DNA of 64,000 nucleotides. It comes from Microbacterium maritypicum (GTDB taxonomy: Bacteria; Actinomycetota; Actinomycetes; Actinomycetales; Microbacteriaceae). Below, in pieces: positions 26,615 through 36,321 of this stretch. The position numbers and the translations under genes are program-made. Numbering within the stretch: the first letter of the stretch is position 1; each line of letters starts with the position of its first letter. Below the pieces are notes generated by a model. It was not told where the DNA came from and searched no databases. It worked only from the letters and a program-made list of their open reading frames with translations. Where the stretch lies: assembly GCF_041529975.1 (NCBI RefSeq), contig NZ_CP168030.1, forward strand, positions 2,790,001-2,854,000, given 5' to 3'.

Positions 26615-27109
26615 CTATTCGGCGTCGGCCGGAGGTCGCGCGAAGGTGCGGCGCATGTGATCGCTCGTGAGGAAGTCGGCTATGCCGATCATGATCAGAC
26701 TGAAGACGATCTGCTCGGACACCATCCAGAGGGGGTACAGGCCGGGGATCGCGGCCATCACGAGCGTGATGACGGGAAAGATCTGGGCGAACAGTCGCAG
26801 CCGCTGATAGGCCCATCGCCAGCCGTGCTGCGCGCGCCACGCGAAGTAGAACAATGTCGCGGTCATCGCGAGGACGACCAGAGTTCGCATCCAGACGGCG
26901 AACGAGACGGACTCGCCATCGACCGCCAGCACCAGAGCGACGATGACGGCGCCCACACCGATCACGAGTTCGACGACGAGGAGCCAGAGGATCCACGTGA
27001 ACGCTCGCACGGTGTTGGGGTGCGTGCGGTCGGCCTCGCTGATCGCGACGCCGGCCTGCCGCCCGCCCGCGATCCGGTCGAGACGGAGGAAGAGAGACTC
27101 CAGGGCCAT
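26615..27109 (-). CDS. Small multi-span membrane protein
   Basis: This is a 164-residue protein with about four hydrophobic helices (roughly 36-60, 70-88, 104-122 and 127-145) and a cytosolic N-terminal segment FLRLDRIAGGRQAGV. I recognise no domain. ATG 27109 follows TAGGCT (27116-27121) by 6 nt, so it looks leaderless. It lies between the topoisomerase and tRNA-Gln with its own promoter. No function can be assigned. Confidence 0.68.
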   Translation of the reverse strand: MALESLFLRLDRIAGGRQAGVAISEADRTHPNTVRAFTWILWLLVVELVIGVGAVIVALVLAVDGESVSFAVWMRTLVVLAMTATLFYFAWRAQHGWRWAYQRLRLFAQIFPVITLVMAAIPGLYPLWMVSEQIVFSLIMIGIADFLTSDHMRRTFARPPADAE

Positions 27110-27215
27110 GCTCGGAGCCTATTGCGTGCGAACCCCGCCGGCCTCGTCCGTTCGATGGATGTCGGCGTCGACAGGTGCCTGCCGCCAGCCGGAATCAGTA
27201 CCCGCGGAAACGACG

Positions 27216-27240
27216 AAACCCCCGCCTGAGCGGGGGTTTT
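27216..27240 (-). terminator. Rho-independent terminator of tRNA-Gln
   Basis: AAACCCCCGC pairs with GCGGGGGTTT around a 4-nt loop. It lies 8 bp past the tRNA-Gln 3' end on the minus strand, with T-rich flanks on both sides, so it may work in either direction. Confidence 0.85.
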
Positions 27241-27247
27241 CGTCTTG

Positions 27248-27319
27248 CTGGGGTACCTGGACTCGAACCAAGAACAACGGAACCAGAAACCGCCGTGTTG
27301 CCAATTACACCATACCCCA
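27248..27319 (-). tRNA. tRNA-Gln (CTG anticodon)
   Basis: This is a 72-nt cloverleaf on the minus strand. The acceptor stem is TGGGGTA/TACCCCA with discriminator G, the anticodon loop TTCTGGT carries CTG, and the T arm contains TTCGAGT. CCA is not encoded. The U1-A72 weak first pair is typical of glutaminyl tRNAs. It sits beside gltX; this gltX probably also charges tRNA-Gln indirectly where GlnRS is absent, which cannot be judged here. Confidence 0.95.
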
Positions 27320-27351
27320 AGGGCGAAACCGGAGCCTCGCACCGAGATTCA

Positions 27352-27380
27352 AGCTTACCCGAGCGACGGCGGAACACCAA
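27352..27380 (-). promoter_or_regulatory. tRNA-Gln promoter
   Basis: On the minus strand TTGGTG (27375-27380) and TAAGCT (27352-27357) are separated by 17 bp and point at tRNA-Gln 32 bp downstream. Confidence 0.55.
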
Positions 27381-27417
27381 AACCACCGGTGCGCACCGCC
27401 GCTCGGGCGCGTCGCGC

Positions 27418-28923
27418 TCAGCTCGCGAGGAATGCCGAGAGCGACCGCAGACGACGCAGGGACTCATCCTTGCCGAGCAGCTCCATCGACTCGAACAGCG
27501 GCGGCGAGATCCGACGGCCGGTGATGGCGACCCGCGGCGGCCCGTAAGCGATCCGCGGCTTGAGCTCCAGCTTCTCGATGAGCGCCGTGGCCAGCGCTTC
27601 CTGGATCTTCTCGGGCACGAAATCATCCACGGGCTCGAGGGCGCTGACGCACGCGTCGAGGACCTCGGCAGCATTCGCCGGCAGACCCTTGAGCGCGTCT
27701 TCGGCGTAGGAGACCTCGTCCTCGAACAGGAACCCGACCATGCCGGGGACCTCGCCCAGCAGCTGTACGCGCTCCTGCACGAGCGGTGCGACCCGGAAGG
27801 CCATCACGAGCTGCTCGTGCGTGGGCTCGTCGAAGAGGCCGGCCGCCGCGAGATACGGGATCGTCCGCTCGGCGAAGTCCTTCTCCCCCAGCATCCGGAT
27901 GTGGTCGCCGTTGATCGATTCGGCCTTCTTCTGGTCGAAGCGTGCCGGGTTCGGATTGACGTTCTCGATGTCGAACGCCGCGGTGAACTCGTCGAGCGAG
28001 AACACGTCGCGGTCCGGACCGATCGACCACCCGAGCAGCGCCAGGTAGTTCAACAGCCCCTCGGGGATGAAGCCGCGGTCGCGGTGCAGGAACAGGTCGG
28101 CCTGCGGGTCGCGCTTGGAGAGCTTCTTGTTGCCGGTCTCGCCCAGCACGAGCGGCATGTGCGCGAAGCGCGGCACGAAGGTCGTGACACCGGCGTCGAT
28201 CAGCGCCGCATACAGCGAGAGCTGGCGCGCGGTGGAGGGCATGAGGTCTTCGCCGCGCAGGACGTGGGTGATGCCCATGAGCGCGTCGTCGACAGGGTTC
28301 ACGAACGTGTACAGCGGCACGCCGTTCGGCCGCACGACCACGAAGTCGGGGAACGAACCCGCGGGGAACGTGACCTCGCCGCGGATGAGGTCGACGTAGG
28401 TGACGTCCTCGTCCGGCACGCGCAGGCGCAGGGCGGGCTGGCGGCCCTCGGCGCGGAACGCCGCCTTCTGCTCGTCGGTGAGGTCGCGGTCGAAGTTGTC
28501 GTAGCCGAGCTGCTTGGCGCGGCCTGCGGCCTCGTTGCGCGCGTCGATCTCCTCCGCCGTCGAGTAGCTCTCGTACAGCGCCCCGGTGGCGATGAGCTTG
28601 TCGATCACCGCACGGTAGATGTCGTGGCGCTCGGACTGCCGATACGGAGCGTGGGGTCCGCCGACCTCGACACCCTCGTCCCAGTCGATCTTGAGCCAGG
28701 TGAGCGCATCGACGAGCTGACGGAAGCTCTCCTCGCTGTCGCGGGCGGCATCGGTGTCCTCGATGCGGAACACCATCTTCCCGCCGTTGTGGCGTGCGTA
28801 CGCCCAGTTGTAGAGCGCCGTGCGGACCATGCCGACGTGCGGCAGCCCGGTCGGCGATGGGCAGAAGCGGACGCGGACGTCGGCACCACTGACAGTCGTG
28901 GTGAGGGGGTGAGGGGTAGCCAT
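27418..28923 (-). CDS. gltX: Glutamate--tRNA ligase
   Basis: GltX attaches glutamate to its tRNA. The 501-residue class I synthetase has the [11 protein letters not shown] element, where HVGM (29-32) replaces HIGH, the [11 protein letters not shown] motif, and the KMSKS-equivalent KLSK at 267-270. The C-terminal helical anticodon-binding domain ends [13 protein letters not shown]. The length is normal. It begins [20 protein letters not shown] at ATG 28923; TAGAAT lies 9 nt upstream. tRNA-Gln follows downstream on the same strand, an order common in actinobacteria. Confidence 0.95.
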   Translation of the reverse strand: MATPHPLTTTVSGADVRVRFCPSPTGLPHVGMVRTALYNWAYARHNGGKMVFRIEDTDAARDSEESFRQLVDALTWLKIDWDEGVEVGGPHAPYRQSERHDIYRAVIDKLIATGALYESYSTAEEIDARNEAAGRAKQLGYDNFDRDLTDEQKAAFRAEGRQPALRLRVPDEDVTYVDLIRGEVTFPAGSFPDFVVVRPNGVPLYTFVNPVDDALMGITHVLRGEDLMPSTARQLSLYAALIDAGVTTFVPRFAHMPLVLGETGNKKLSKRDPQADLFLHRDRGFIPEGLLNYLALLGWSIGPDRDVFSLDEFTAAFDIENVNPNPARFDQKKAESINGDHIRMLGEKDFAERTIPYLAAAGLFDEPTHEQLVMAFRVAPLVQERVQLLGEVPGMVGFLFEDEVSYAEDALKGLPANAAEVLDACVSALEPVDDFVPEKIQEALATALIEKLELKPRIAYGPPRVAITGRRISPPLFESMELLGKDESLRRLRSLSAFLAS

Positions 28924-28976
28924 AGCCCTTCGATTCTACGGGGACGAGGTCGTCTCCGCTGGCGGGCGGTGGGCGT

Positions 28977-29741
28977 TCAGGCGTCCGTCGCCACGGCTAT
29001 CGCCGCCCGGTGCTCGAGGGGCAGAACGCCACCTCTCCGCCGCTGCTCGACGACGAAGTCGAAGGCCGCGCGGAAACGTCGCCGATCGCCCGCATCCAGT
29101 CCGGCGTATAGGGCGCCCGCACCGGCGACGCCTCCTTCGACCGATGCCCAGAGCGCCTCGGGTCGCGCGTTCCAGGCCCACTCATGCTCCGCGACGGCGA
29201 CATGGCCCAGGCCCGCCTCCCTCAGCATCCGTGCGAAACCCTCGGGCGTCCGCTCGAAGTCCTCCGCAGCCGGAAGCCTCGCGCCCGCGAACGGCTTCAG
29301 CCCGGCACGTCCCGTGATCTCGGCCCAGAGCCAGGAGGGCGACAGCGTCCAGGTGGTCGCGATGACGATGCCGCGACTCACCCGGCGCAGTTCGGCGGCC
29401 GATTCGCGTGGCGAGGCGACGTGATTCAGCACGAAGTTCGCGACGACGACGTCGAAGGTGCCGTCGGCGAACGGAAGATCGGGCAGTGCACCGTCGACCG
29501 GCTCGATCGCAGGATGCCGCCGCCGCGAGACGGCGCGCATCGACGCCTCCGGTTCGCAGGCGGTGACATCCCATCCGCCCACCGACCACGTTTCGGCGAG
29601 TGTGCCGTCGCCGGCACCGACATCGAGCAGGTTGCGGTCGCCAGGCGTGCCCAGCGCGTCACGCATCACGGGGAAGGTCCCTGCGCACAGGTCCGCGTAC
29701 GAGACGGCGTATGCCTCCCCGACCCCGGCCCAGTCCTTCAT
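28977..29741 (-). CDS. Class I SAM-dependent methyltransferase
   Basis: This is a 254-residue methyltransferase of unknown substrate. SAM-binding motif I is LLDVGAGDGTLAE (about 38-50). It is followed by an acidic strand end CEPEASMRAV, then DLPFADGTFDVVVANFVLNHV, typical of the Methyltransf_11 family. The C-terminal half has a WTLSPSWLWAEIT stretch. The ATG at 29741 overlaps the transporter stop (ATGA), so translation is coupled. Linked with an exporter, it might modify what that exporter moves or a host target, but this is only inference. Confidence 0.82.
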   Translation of the reverse strand: MKDWAGVGEAYAVSYADLCAGTFPVMRDALGTPGDRNLLDVGAGDGTLAETWSVGGWDVTACEPEASMRAVSRRRHPAIEPVDGALPDLPFADGTFDVVVANFVLNHVASPRESAAELRRVSRGIVIATTWTLSPSWLWAEITGRAGLKPFAGARLPAAEDFERTPEGFARMLREAGLGHVAVAEHEWAWNARPEALWASVEGGVAGAGALYAGLDAGDRRRFRAAFDFVVEQRRRGGVLPLEHRAAIAVATDA

Positions 29742-30997
29742 CGGGTGCCGGAGCGAGCCAGCGGAGACAGGGCGACGATCGCGATCACCAGGATGAACGC
29801 GGCCACACCGAGCCCCGCGTACTGGAAGTTCGCCAGAACGACCCCGGCCAGTACCGATCCGGCTGCCGCCGAGAGGCTCATCAGCGAGTCGCTGCGGCCC
29901 TGCCGGCGGGTGCGCAGCTCCGGTGCGGACGCCTCGGTGAGCAGTGCGGCACCGGCGACCGTCGCCGCACTCCAGCCCAGCCCCAGCAGGATGAGCGCGA
30001 CCATCACGCCCCAGGCCTCCGTGCCCGTGAACACGGCGAACGCCAGCGCACCGGCGAGCAGCACCTGACCCAACAGCACCACGCGCAGACGCCCCCAGCG
30101 ATCGGCGAGCACGCCGAACACGGGCGACAGAGCGTACATGCCGCCGACGTGCAAAGCGATCGTGATGCCGACGAGCGCGGACACATCGGCCGGAGTGGCT
30201 GCCATGCCCTGCGCGCCATGTGCCATGTGCGAGAGGTGCACCGGCGTCATCGCCATCACGGACGCCATCACCACGTGGGATCCGGCGACCGCGAAGATCG
30301 CGTAGCGCGCTACACGAGGGCGGTCGAGCACCACGGCCCCGGTCGTCGCCGCCGCCACCTTCGCGAGACGCTGCGCAGCGAGCAGCGGATCGGGGCGGAG
30401 GGCTACGAGGTACAGCACCAGAGCCGCACACTGCGCGACGAACGAGAACAGATATGAGCCGGTCTGCGGCGGCATGCCGACCGCCTGCCCCACGATCTCT
30501 CCGGGACCGAGGAGTAAGGGCCCGGCGACCCCGCCGATGGTCGTCGACCAGACGACGATCGAGAGATCACGGCCGCGATGCTGAGGTGCTGCCAGATCCG
30601 TGGCCGCGAACCGGGACTGCAGGTTGCCCGCGTTGCCGGCGCCGATCATCAGGATGCCCGCCAGCAGCAGGGGGAAGACCCGCACAGAGGCGGCGAGGAT
30701 GACGACAGCGATGCCGACCAGCGCGAACAGGTTGCCGAGGGTGAGTGCCCGACGCCGCCCGACGCGCGCGGCGAGACGCGCGAGCGGAATGGCGCACGCC
30801 GCCGCTCCCAACGTGACCGACGCCGTCGCCAGGCCGGAGAGCGCATCGTTCCCCGAGATGTCCGCCGCCAGAAGAGCGCCGAGCGACACCGTGGCGCCGA
30901 AGGCGATGCCGCCCAGCACCTGCCCGAAGGACAGCACCAGTACGGTCCGCCGCTGGACGGTCGCCTGCTGCGTCGCCGTCAGGGCGACATCGCTCAT
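29738..30997 (-). CDS. MFS transporter
   Basis: This is a 419-residue major facilitator with about 12 hydrophobic helices. It begins MSDVALTATQQATVQRRTVLVL. The loop between helices 2 and 3 reads RLAARVGRRRALTLGN, the MFS motif A form, and the equivalent in the second half is GVLADRWGRLRVVLLG. It is drug-exporter-like, but the substrate is unknown. The ATG start at 30997 overlaps the stop of the FAH gene (ATGA) and its own stop overlaps the methyltransferase start, giving a three-gene coupled unit. Confidence 0.86.
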   Translation of the reverse strand: MSDVALTATQQATVQRRTVLVLSFGQVLGGIAFGATVSLGALLAADISGNDALSGLATASVTLGAAACAIPLARLAARVGRRRALTLGNLFALVGIAVVILAASVRVFPLLLAGILMIGAGNAGNLQSRFAATDLAAPQHRGRDLSIVVWSTTIGGVAGPLLLGPGEIVGQAVGMPPQTGSYLFSFVAQCAALVLYLVALRPDPLLAAQRLAKVAAATTGAVVLDRPRVARYAIFAVAGSHVVMASVMAMTPVHLSHMAHGAQGMAATPADVSALVGITIALHVGGMYALSPVFGVLADRWGRLRVVLLGQVLLAGALAFAVFTGTEAWGVMVALILLGLGWSAATVAGAALLTEASAPELRTRRQGRSDSLMSLSAAAGSVLAGVVLANFQYAGLGVAAFILVIAIVALSPLARSGTR

Positions 30998-31770
30998 GGT
31001 GCGGGTACGGCGTCGCGCACGCTGTTGCGCAGGATGCCCAGTCCCGAGATCTCGACCTCGACCACGTCGCCGGCCTCGAACGTGCCGACACCGGCCGGCG
31101 TCCCCGTCATGATCACGTCTCCGGGCAGCAGGGTGAACACGGCGGAGGCGTACTCGATGATCGCCGGCACGGAGTGGATCATGTCGGTCAGAGGTGCATG
31201 CTGCCGCACCTCTCCGTTCACGCGGGTCTCGATGGTGGCGTTCGCCGGGTCGAAATCGGTCTCGATGACCGGCCCGAGGGGGCAGAACGTGTCGAAGCCC
31301 TTCGCACGCGACCACTGGCCGTCCTTGCGCTGCAGGTCACGCGCGGTCACGTCGTTCCCGATCGTGTAGCCCAGCACGTAGTCGAGCGCGTTCTCGGCCT
31401 TCACGTTCTTCGCGATCTTGCCGATCACCACGACGAGCTCACCCTCGTACTCGGTGCGCTCGGAGAGGGTCGGACGCACGATCGCGTCGCCGGGGCCGAT
31501 CACCGAGGTGTTGGGCTTCAGGAAGAGCAGCGGCTCCTCGGGAGCCACTCCCCCCATCTCGGCGGCGTGGTCGTGGTAGTTCTTGCCGACGCAGACGACC
31601 TTCGACCGCGGGATCACCGGGGCGAGCAGCGCAGCATCCGCGAGCGGTACACGCGCGCCGGTGGTCTCGTACCCGGTGAACATCGGGTCTCCGGCGAGCA
31701 CCACGAGCTCGCGCTCGTCGATGATCCCGTACATGATGGCTTCGTCGTGGCTGAACCGGGCGATCTTCAT
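30994..31770 (-). CDS. Fumarylacetoacetate hydrolase family protein
   Basis: This is a 258-residue metal-dependent enzyme of the FAH superfamily, which cleaves or isomerises 2-oxo acid products such as those from aromatic catabolism. The N-terminus MKIARFSHDEAIMYG is followed by the conserved KVVCVGKNYHDHAAEMG, PLLFLKPNTSVIGPGDAI, the metal site YEGELVVVIG and DVIMTGTPAGVG. The actual substrate is not clear: acylpyruvate or oxaloacetate activity is equally possible. ATG 31770 lies 6 nt after TAGGCT (31777-31782), so it heads a leaderless mRNA. Confidence 0.88.
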   Translation of the reverse strand: MKIARFSHDEAIMYGIIDERELVVLAGDPMFTGYETTGARVPLADAALLAPVIPRSKVVCVGKNYHDHAAEMGGVAPEEPLLFLKPNTSVIGPGDAIVRPTLSERTEYEGELVVVIGKIAKNVKAENALDYVLGYTIGNDVTARDLQRKDGQWSRAKGFDTFCPLGPVIETDFDPANATIETRVNGEVRQHAPLTDMIHSVPAIIEYASAVFTLLPGDVIMTGTPAGVGTFEAGDVVEVEISGLGILRNSVRDAVPAP

Positions 31771-31799
31771 GGATCCAGCCTACCGAGCGCTCCCGCGGC

Positions 31800-32912
31800 T
31801 CAGGCGTCGAGACGCAGGAGCCAGCCGTGCTTGTCTTCGCGGCGACCGTACTGGATGTCGGTGAGCTCCTCACGCAGCGAGAGGGCGAGCTCGCCCAGCG
31901 GCTGCGGCTCGTCGAACCCGTCGCCGACCAGCGCACCGATCGGAGTGACGACTGCCGCGGTGCCGCAGGCGAACACCTCGACGATGTCTCCGGAAGCCAC
32001 GCCTTCACGCCACTCGTCGATCGAGATCGGACGCTTCTCGACCGTGTAGCCGCGGTCCTCCGCGAGCTGCAGCAGCGAGTCGCGCGTGATGCCCTCGAGG
32101 ATGCTGTCCGACTCCGGTGTCACCACCCGGCCGTCCTTGAAGACGAAGACGACGTTCATGCCGCCGAGCTCTTCGACGTCGCGCTTCTCGTTGAGGAAGA
32201 CCACCTGGTCGCAGCCCTTCGCGCTGGCCTCGCTCTGTGCGAGCAGGCTGGAGGCATAGTTGCCGCCGGTCTTCGCCTTGCCCGTGCCGCCCTTGCCGGC
32301 GCGAGCGTACTCCTCGGAGAGCCAGATGCGCACCGGCTTGACGCCGCCGGTGAAGTAGGCGCCCGCAGGGCTGGCGATCACGTAGTAGGCGACCTTCTGG
32401 GCGGCGCGGACGCCGAGGAAGGCCTCCTTGGCGAACATGAAGGGCCGCAGGTAGAGGCTCTGGTCCGCCCCGGTCGGCACCCAGCGGCCGTCGACGGCGA
32501 TGAGCTCGCGCAGCGACTGGATGAAGTACTCGGTCGGCAGCTCCGGCAGCGCGAGTCGGCGGGCGCTGGCCTGCAGGCGCGCGGCGTTGCGGTCGGGACG
32601 GAACGTGTGGATCGAGCCGTCGGCGTGACGATAGGCCTTGATGCCCTCGAAGATCTCCTGCGCGTAGTGCAGGACGGATGCGGCGGGGTCCAGCGGAATC
32701 GGACCGTACGGCTGCACGCGCGGGCGGTGCCACCCGCCCTTGGCGGACCAGCAGATGTCGACCATGTGATCGGTGAAGACCACGCCGAAGCCCGGATTCT
32801 CCAGCGCCTCGGCGAGACGGTCGGGTGACACAGCGTTCAGGTTCTTCATGACGAGGAACTCCAGGGGAGCCACGGTCGCCTCGGCATCGATGGTCGTCAT
32901 CTCATCATCCAT
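31800..32912 (-). CDS. ilvE: Branched-chain-amino-acid aminotransferase
   Basis: IlvE transaminates the 2-oxo acids of valine, isoleucine and leucine with glutamate, the last step of each pathway. The 370-residue class IV PLP protein shows [35 protein letters not shown], the lysine block [14 protein letters not shown] and a C-terminal [15 protein letters not shown]. The length fits the eukaryote-like BCAT type found in actinobacteria. ATG 32912 directly abuts a GAGGA site, so the in-frame ATG at 32900 (MTTIDAEAT) may be the true start. leuB lies 48 bp upstream. Confidence 0.95.
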   Translation of the reverse strand: MDDEMTTIDAEATVAPLEFLVMKNLNAVSPDRLAEALENPGFGVVFTDHMVDICWSAKGGWHRPRVQPYGPIPLDPAASVLHYAQEIFEGIKAYRHADGSIHTFRPDRNAARLQASARRLALPELPTEYFIQSLRELIAVDGRWVPTGADQSLYLRPFMFAKEAFLGVRAAQKVAYYVIASPAGAYFTGGVKPVRIWLSEEYARAGKGGTGKAKTGGNYASSLLAQSEASAKGCDQVVFLNEKRDVEELGGMNVVFVFKDGRVVTPESDSILEGITRDSLLQLAEDRGYTVEKRPISIDEWREGVASGDIVEVFACGTAAVVTPIGALVGDGFDEPQPLGELALSLREELTDIQYGRREDKHGWLLRLDA

Positions 32913-32960
32913 TCCTCGTGGGTGGGCGCATCGTCGCGCCCGTTCAGCCTACGCCTGCAG

Positions 32961-34004
32961 TCAGAGGCGCGCAGTGATCGCGGAGCCGATCTCCGCCGTC
33001 GTTCGTGCCGCCGTGCGTGCGGCGATGTCGGCCTCGACCGCCGCGCTCACGCGTGCGGATTCCTCTGCGAGGCCGAGGTGGTCGAGCAGCAGTGCGATCG
33101 AGAGGATCGCCGCGGTCGGATCGGCCTTCTGCTGGCCCGCGATGTCGGGCGCCGAACCGTGCACGGGCTCGAACATCGAGGGAAACGCGCCGTCGGGGTT
33201 GATGTTCCCCGATGCCGCGAGTCCGATACCGCCGGTCACGGCTCCCGCGAGGTCGGTGAGGATGTCGCCGAACAGGTTGTCGGTGACGATCACGTCGAAG
33301 CGCGAGGGGTCGGTGACCAGGAAGATCGTGGCCGCGTCGACATGCAGATAGTCGACGGTCACGTCGGGGTGCTCGGCGGCGACCTCGTTGACGACACGCT
33401 GCCAGATGGCTCCTGCGTGCACGAGCACGTTCGTCTTGTGCACGAGAGTCAGCTTCTTGCGGCGGCGCTCGGCGAGATCGAAGGCGTAGCGCACGACGCG
33501 CTCCACACCGAAGGCCGTGTTCACCGAGGTCTCGTTCGCGACCTCCTGCGGCGTGCCCTTGCGGATCGCGCCGCCGTTGCCGACGTAGGGGCCTTCCGTG
33601 CCCTCACGGACCACGACGAAGTCGATCTCACCCGGATCCGTCAGGGGACCGGGTGCGCCCGTGAAGAGCTTCGACGGCCGCAGGTTCACGTAGTGGTCGA
33701 GGGTGAAGCGCAGCTTCAGCAGCAGCCCCCGCTCGATGTTCGCATCCTTCAGACGCGGCTCGCCCGGCGTGCCTCCGACCGCACCGAGCAGGATCGCATC
33801 GTTCGCGGCGATCGATGCGAGGTCGTCGTCGGTGAGGGTGTCGCCGGTCTCGAGGAAGCGCCCGGCACCCAGCGAGAAACGGGTCTTGTCGAAGACCACG
33901 CCGCTTTCAGCGGTGACGGCGTCGAGCACCTTCTCCGCCTCGGCGATGACCTCGGGACCGATGCCGTCACCGGGGATGACGGCCAGCTTCACGACACGCG
34001 ACAT
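32961..34004 (-). CDS. leuB: 3-isopropylmalate dehydrogenase
   Basis: LeuB oxidises and decarboxylates 3-isopropylmalate to 2-oxoisocaproate with NAD. The 347-residue protein starts [19 protein letters not shown] with AAGGAG 5 nt upstream. It has the substrate arginines in [20 protein letters not shown], the [13 protein letters not shown] block, metal-binding aspartates in [19 protein letters not shown], and the NAD-binding [24 protein letters not shown]. It matches the shorter actinobacterial form. ilvE follows on the same strand. Confidence 0.95.
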   Translation of the reverse strand: MSRVVKLAVIPGDGIGPEVIAEAEKVLDAVTAESGVVFDKTRFSLGAGRFLETGDTLTDDDLASIAANDAILLGAVGGTPGEPRLKDANIERGLLLKLRFTLDHYVNLRPSKLFTGAPGPLTDPGEIDFVVVREGTEGPYVGNGGAIRKGTPQEVANETSVNTAFGVERVVRYAFDLAERRRKKLTLVHKTNVLVHAGAIWQRVVNEVAAEHPDVTVDYLHVDAATIFLVTDPSRFDVIVTDNLFGDILTDLAGAVTGGIGLAASGNINPDGAFPSMFEPVHGSAPDIAGQQKADPTAAILSIALLLDHLGLAEESARVSAAVEADIAARTAARTTAEIGSAITARL

Positions 34005-34083
34005 GAGACTCCTTGCGCACTGCACGGGGATGGACCGGCCGGGCCCGACGGGGTCGAGCGGGCCGGTCCTCCCAGCGTACTGG

Positions 34084-35619
34084 TCAGTGCGAGGGGGCTT
34101 TGCGCAGTGTGACGGCCGCGATGACACCGGCGAGGACCACGAGGGCAGCGCCGATCAGCGACGTCACCATCACACCGGAGCCGAACGCGGCAGCAGCCGC
34201 ATCCCACAGCGCTGTCCCGAGCTGCTCCGGAAGCGCCTGCGCCGCGGTGTAGGCGCCGGCGAGGGTCTCCCCCGCCGCGTGCGCCACATCGGCCGGCAGC
34301 CCTTCGGGCAGCACGAGCGCGCCGCGGTAGAACGCGGTGATGATGCCACCCAACACCGCGGTGCCGAGCACGGCGCCGAGTTCGTACGCTGTCTCGGAGA
34401 CGGCACTCGCGGCGCCGGCCTTCGCCGCGGGGGCACTGGAGAGGATCAGCTCGTTCGAGATCGTCTCCGCCGCCCCGATGCCGATGCCGAGCACGACGAA
34501 GGCGATGACGAGGGGAAGCACTCCGTGCGCGTGGGTCGTGAATGCCACGATCAGGTAGCCCGCCACCGAGAACGCGAGTCCGACCGGGATCACGATGTGC
34601 GGCGGCACGCGGCGCGAGACGGGCACGACCGAGAGGCCGGCGACGATCATCGCGAGCATGCCGGGGACGAGTGCCAAGCCCGCCATCATCGGCGACAGCC
34701 CGAGCACCAGTTGCAGGTGCTGCGACACGAAGTAGAGGAAGCCGACGAGCGCGACGACGCTGAGCAGGTTCACCAGGATCGCCCCGGAGAATGAGCCTCG
34801 CCGGAACAGCGCCATGTCGAGCATCGGCGACCGGGAGCGCAGCTGGCGACGGACGAACAGGTACCCCATGCCGAAGCCGAGCAGAGCCCATGCGCCGGCC
34901 GTGAGGCTCGGCCCGTCGACGGCCAGCGACTTGATCGCGTAGACGACGGGGATCATGGTCGCCATCGAGAGCGCGATGCTGATCAGGTCGATGCGGCCCG
35001 GGTTCGGGTCGCGGCTCTCCGGGACGAGCAGCGGTGCCGCGATCAGGAGCGGGATGAGCACGGGGACGGCGATGAGGAACACCGATCCCCAGGCGAAGTG
35101 CTCGAGGAGGAATCCGCCCACGATGGGTCCGAGGGCGGAACCGGCGGAGAACGCCGAGGCCCACACCGCGATCGCCATGCGGCGCTGGTCGCGGTTCTGG
35201 AAGATCGAGCGCAGCAGCGAGAGGGTCGACGGCATCAGCATGGCGCCGAAGAAACCGAGGAGCGCGCGGGCGGCGATGAGCAGCCCGGCCGTCGGCGCGA
35301 AGGCGGCGAGAGCCGACACGGCGGCGAAGCCGGTCGCACCGATCAGCAGCATCTTCCGGCGGCCGAAGCGGTCGCCCAGCGTGCCCATCGTCACCAGGAG
35401 CCCGGCCAGCACCAGGGGGTACACGTCGATGATCCACAGCTGCTCGGCCCCGGTGGGGGCGAGCGCGATGGAGATCTCCGGGAGCGCGAAGCTCAGCACC
35501 GTGTTGTCCACCGACACCAGCAGCACCGGCAGCATGAGGACGACGAGCGCCGCCCAGCCACGGGCTCCGACGCGGGGAGCATCCGTCTCTGTCGTCGGGA
35601 TCGACGCAGTACGGGTCAT
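34084..35619 (-). CDS. DHA2-family drug efflux MFS transporter (14 helices)
   Basis: This is a 511-residue transporter of the EmrB/QacA/SmvA type. The opening [26 protein letters not shown] has the D in helix 1 that this family conserves. Motif A is [16 protein letters not shown], and motif C-like glycine/proline helices include [16 protein letters not shown]. About 14 hydrophobic helices fit proton-driven export of cationic or lipophilic drugs. It is divergent from a TetR gene with a 30-bp operator between them, so induction by substrate is likely. ATG 35619 has GAGAGG upstream. Confidence 0.9.
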   Translation of the reverse strand: MTRTASIPTTETDAPRVGARGWAALVVLMLPVLLVSVDNTVLSFALPEISIALAPTGAEQLWIIDVYPLVLAGLLVTMGTLGDRFGRRKMLLIGATGFAAVSALAAFAPTAGLLIAARALLGFFGAMLMPSTLSLLRSIFQNRDQRRMAIAVWASAFSAGSALGPIVGGFLLEHFAWGSVFLIAVPVLIPLLIAAPLLVPESRDPNPGRIDLISIALSMATMIPVVYAIKSLAVDGPSLTAGAWALLGFGMGYLFVRRQLRSRSPMLDMALFRRGSFSGAILVNLLSVVALVGFLYFVSQHLQLVLGLSPMMAGLALVPGMLAMIVAGLSVVPVSRRVPPHIVIPVGLAFSVAGYLIVAFTTHAHGVLPLVIAFVVLGIGIGAAETISNELILSSAPAAKAGAASAVSETAYELGAVLGTAVLGGIITAFYRGALVLPEGLPADVAHAAGETLAGAYTAAQALPEQLGTALWDAAAAAFGSGVMVTSLIGAALVVLAGVIAAVTLRKAPSH

Positions 35620-35648
35620 GGAACACCTCTCACAGTTTCGGCGGTATC

Positions 35649-35678
35649 GTTAGTGAACCGTCCGGATGGTATAGTAAC
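35649..35678. promoter_or_regulatory. 30-bp inverted repeat, probable TetR operator
   Basis: GTTAGTGAACCGTCC (35649-35663) is followed directly by GGATGGTATAGTAAC (35664-35678); 11 of 15 positions are symmetric. The right half contains TATAGT (35670-35675), a good -10 box for the TetR gene, so binding would block it. It lies between the divergent TetR and DHA2 genes. Operator function is inferred from symmetry and position. Confidence 0.65.
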
Positions 35679-35714
35679 AGAATTCCCGCCGCTCCCCTGT
35701 GCAGAGGATCCACG

Positions 35715-36257
35715 ATGCCCCGACCTCCCCTCGCCCGCGAGAAGGTGCTCGACGCCTTCGAAGCGATCCTCATCGAAGACGGCGAACGCGCAGCCACGCT
35801 CGACGCCACGGCCAAGGCTGCAGGGGTGTCCAAAGGCGGACTCCTCTACCACTTCGGCTCGAAGGACGACCTCGAAGCCGGACTGATGGAGCGCCTCGAC
35901 AACCTCACGACACTCGACCTGGAACGGATGTCGTCCGCTGAGGAAGGCCCCGTCGCGTACTACGTGCGCACATCGGTGATGGAGGACGACGCACTCGACC
36001 GCGCACTCATCGCCGCGACCCGACTCGCGCAGGGCGGATCCGTGCCGGCAGCCGACATGCTCCGCGACACGCGGCGACGGTGGGCCGAGACGATCCGTCC
36101 GCACGTGCGCGACACGGCGAGTCTCGACCTGGTGATGCTGGTCAGCGACGGGCTCTACTTCAACAACTCGCTCGACGTGCACGGGCCCGAGCGCCTGGTC
36201 CCCCGCAGCGACGAGCTCGCCGAGCTGATCGCGCTGGTCCTGAAGGCGACGGCCTGA
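35715..36257 (+). CDS. TetR-family transcriptional regulator
   Basis: This is a 180-residue repressor-type regulator. The N-terminal DNA-binding helix-turn-helix is in LDATAKAAGVSKGGLLYHFGSKDDLEAGL (about 35-63). The C-terminal ligand domain has a hydrophobic LVMLVSDGLYFNNSLDV helix pair. It is divergent from the DHA2 transporter and probably represses both genes through the palindrome upstream. ATG 35715 has AGAGGA before it. A terminator follows that is shared with serA. Confidence 0.9.
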   Translation: MPRPPLAREKVLDAFEAILIEDGERAATLDATAKAAGVSKGGLLYHFGSKDDLEAGLMERLDNLTTLDLERMSSAEEGPVAYYVRTSVMEDDALDRALIAATRLAQGGSVPAADMLRDTRRRWAETIRPHVRDTASLDLVMLVSDGLYFNNSLDVHGPERLVPRSDELAELIALVLKATA

Positions 36258-36272
36258 CCGCACCGACCCACG

Positions 36273-36307
36273 CAAGAGGGCGGGAGCATCACGCTCCCGC
36301 CCTCTTG
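36273..36307. terminator. Bidirectional terminator between the TetR gene and serA
   Basis: CAAGAGGGCGGGAGC pairs with GCTCCCGCCCTCTTG around ATCAC, a 15-bp perfect stem between two convergent genes. A-rich and T-rich ends let it serve both strands. Confidence 0.88.
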
Positions 36308-36321
36308 TCTGCAGCCGTCGA

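Noticed and set aside
34084-36257. A recent horizontal island at the TetR/DHA2 pair.
   Set aside because: There is no integrase, transposase, tRNA target, direct repeat or GC shift visible. Kept only as a synteny observation.
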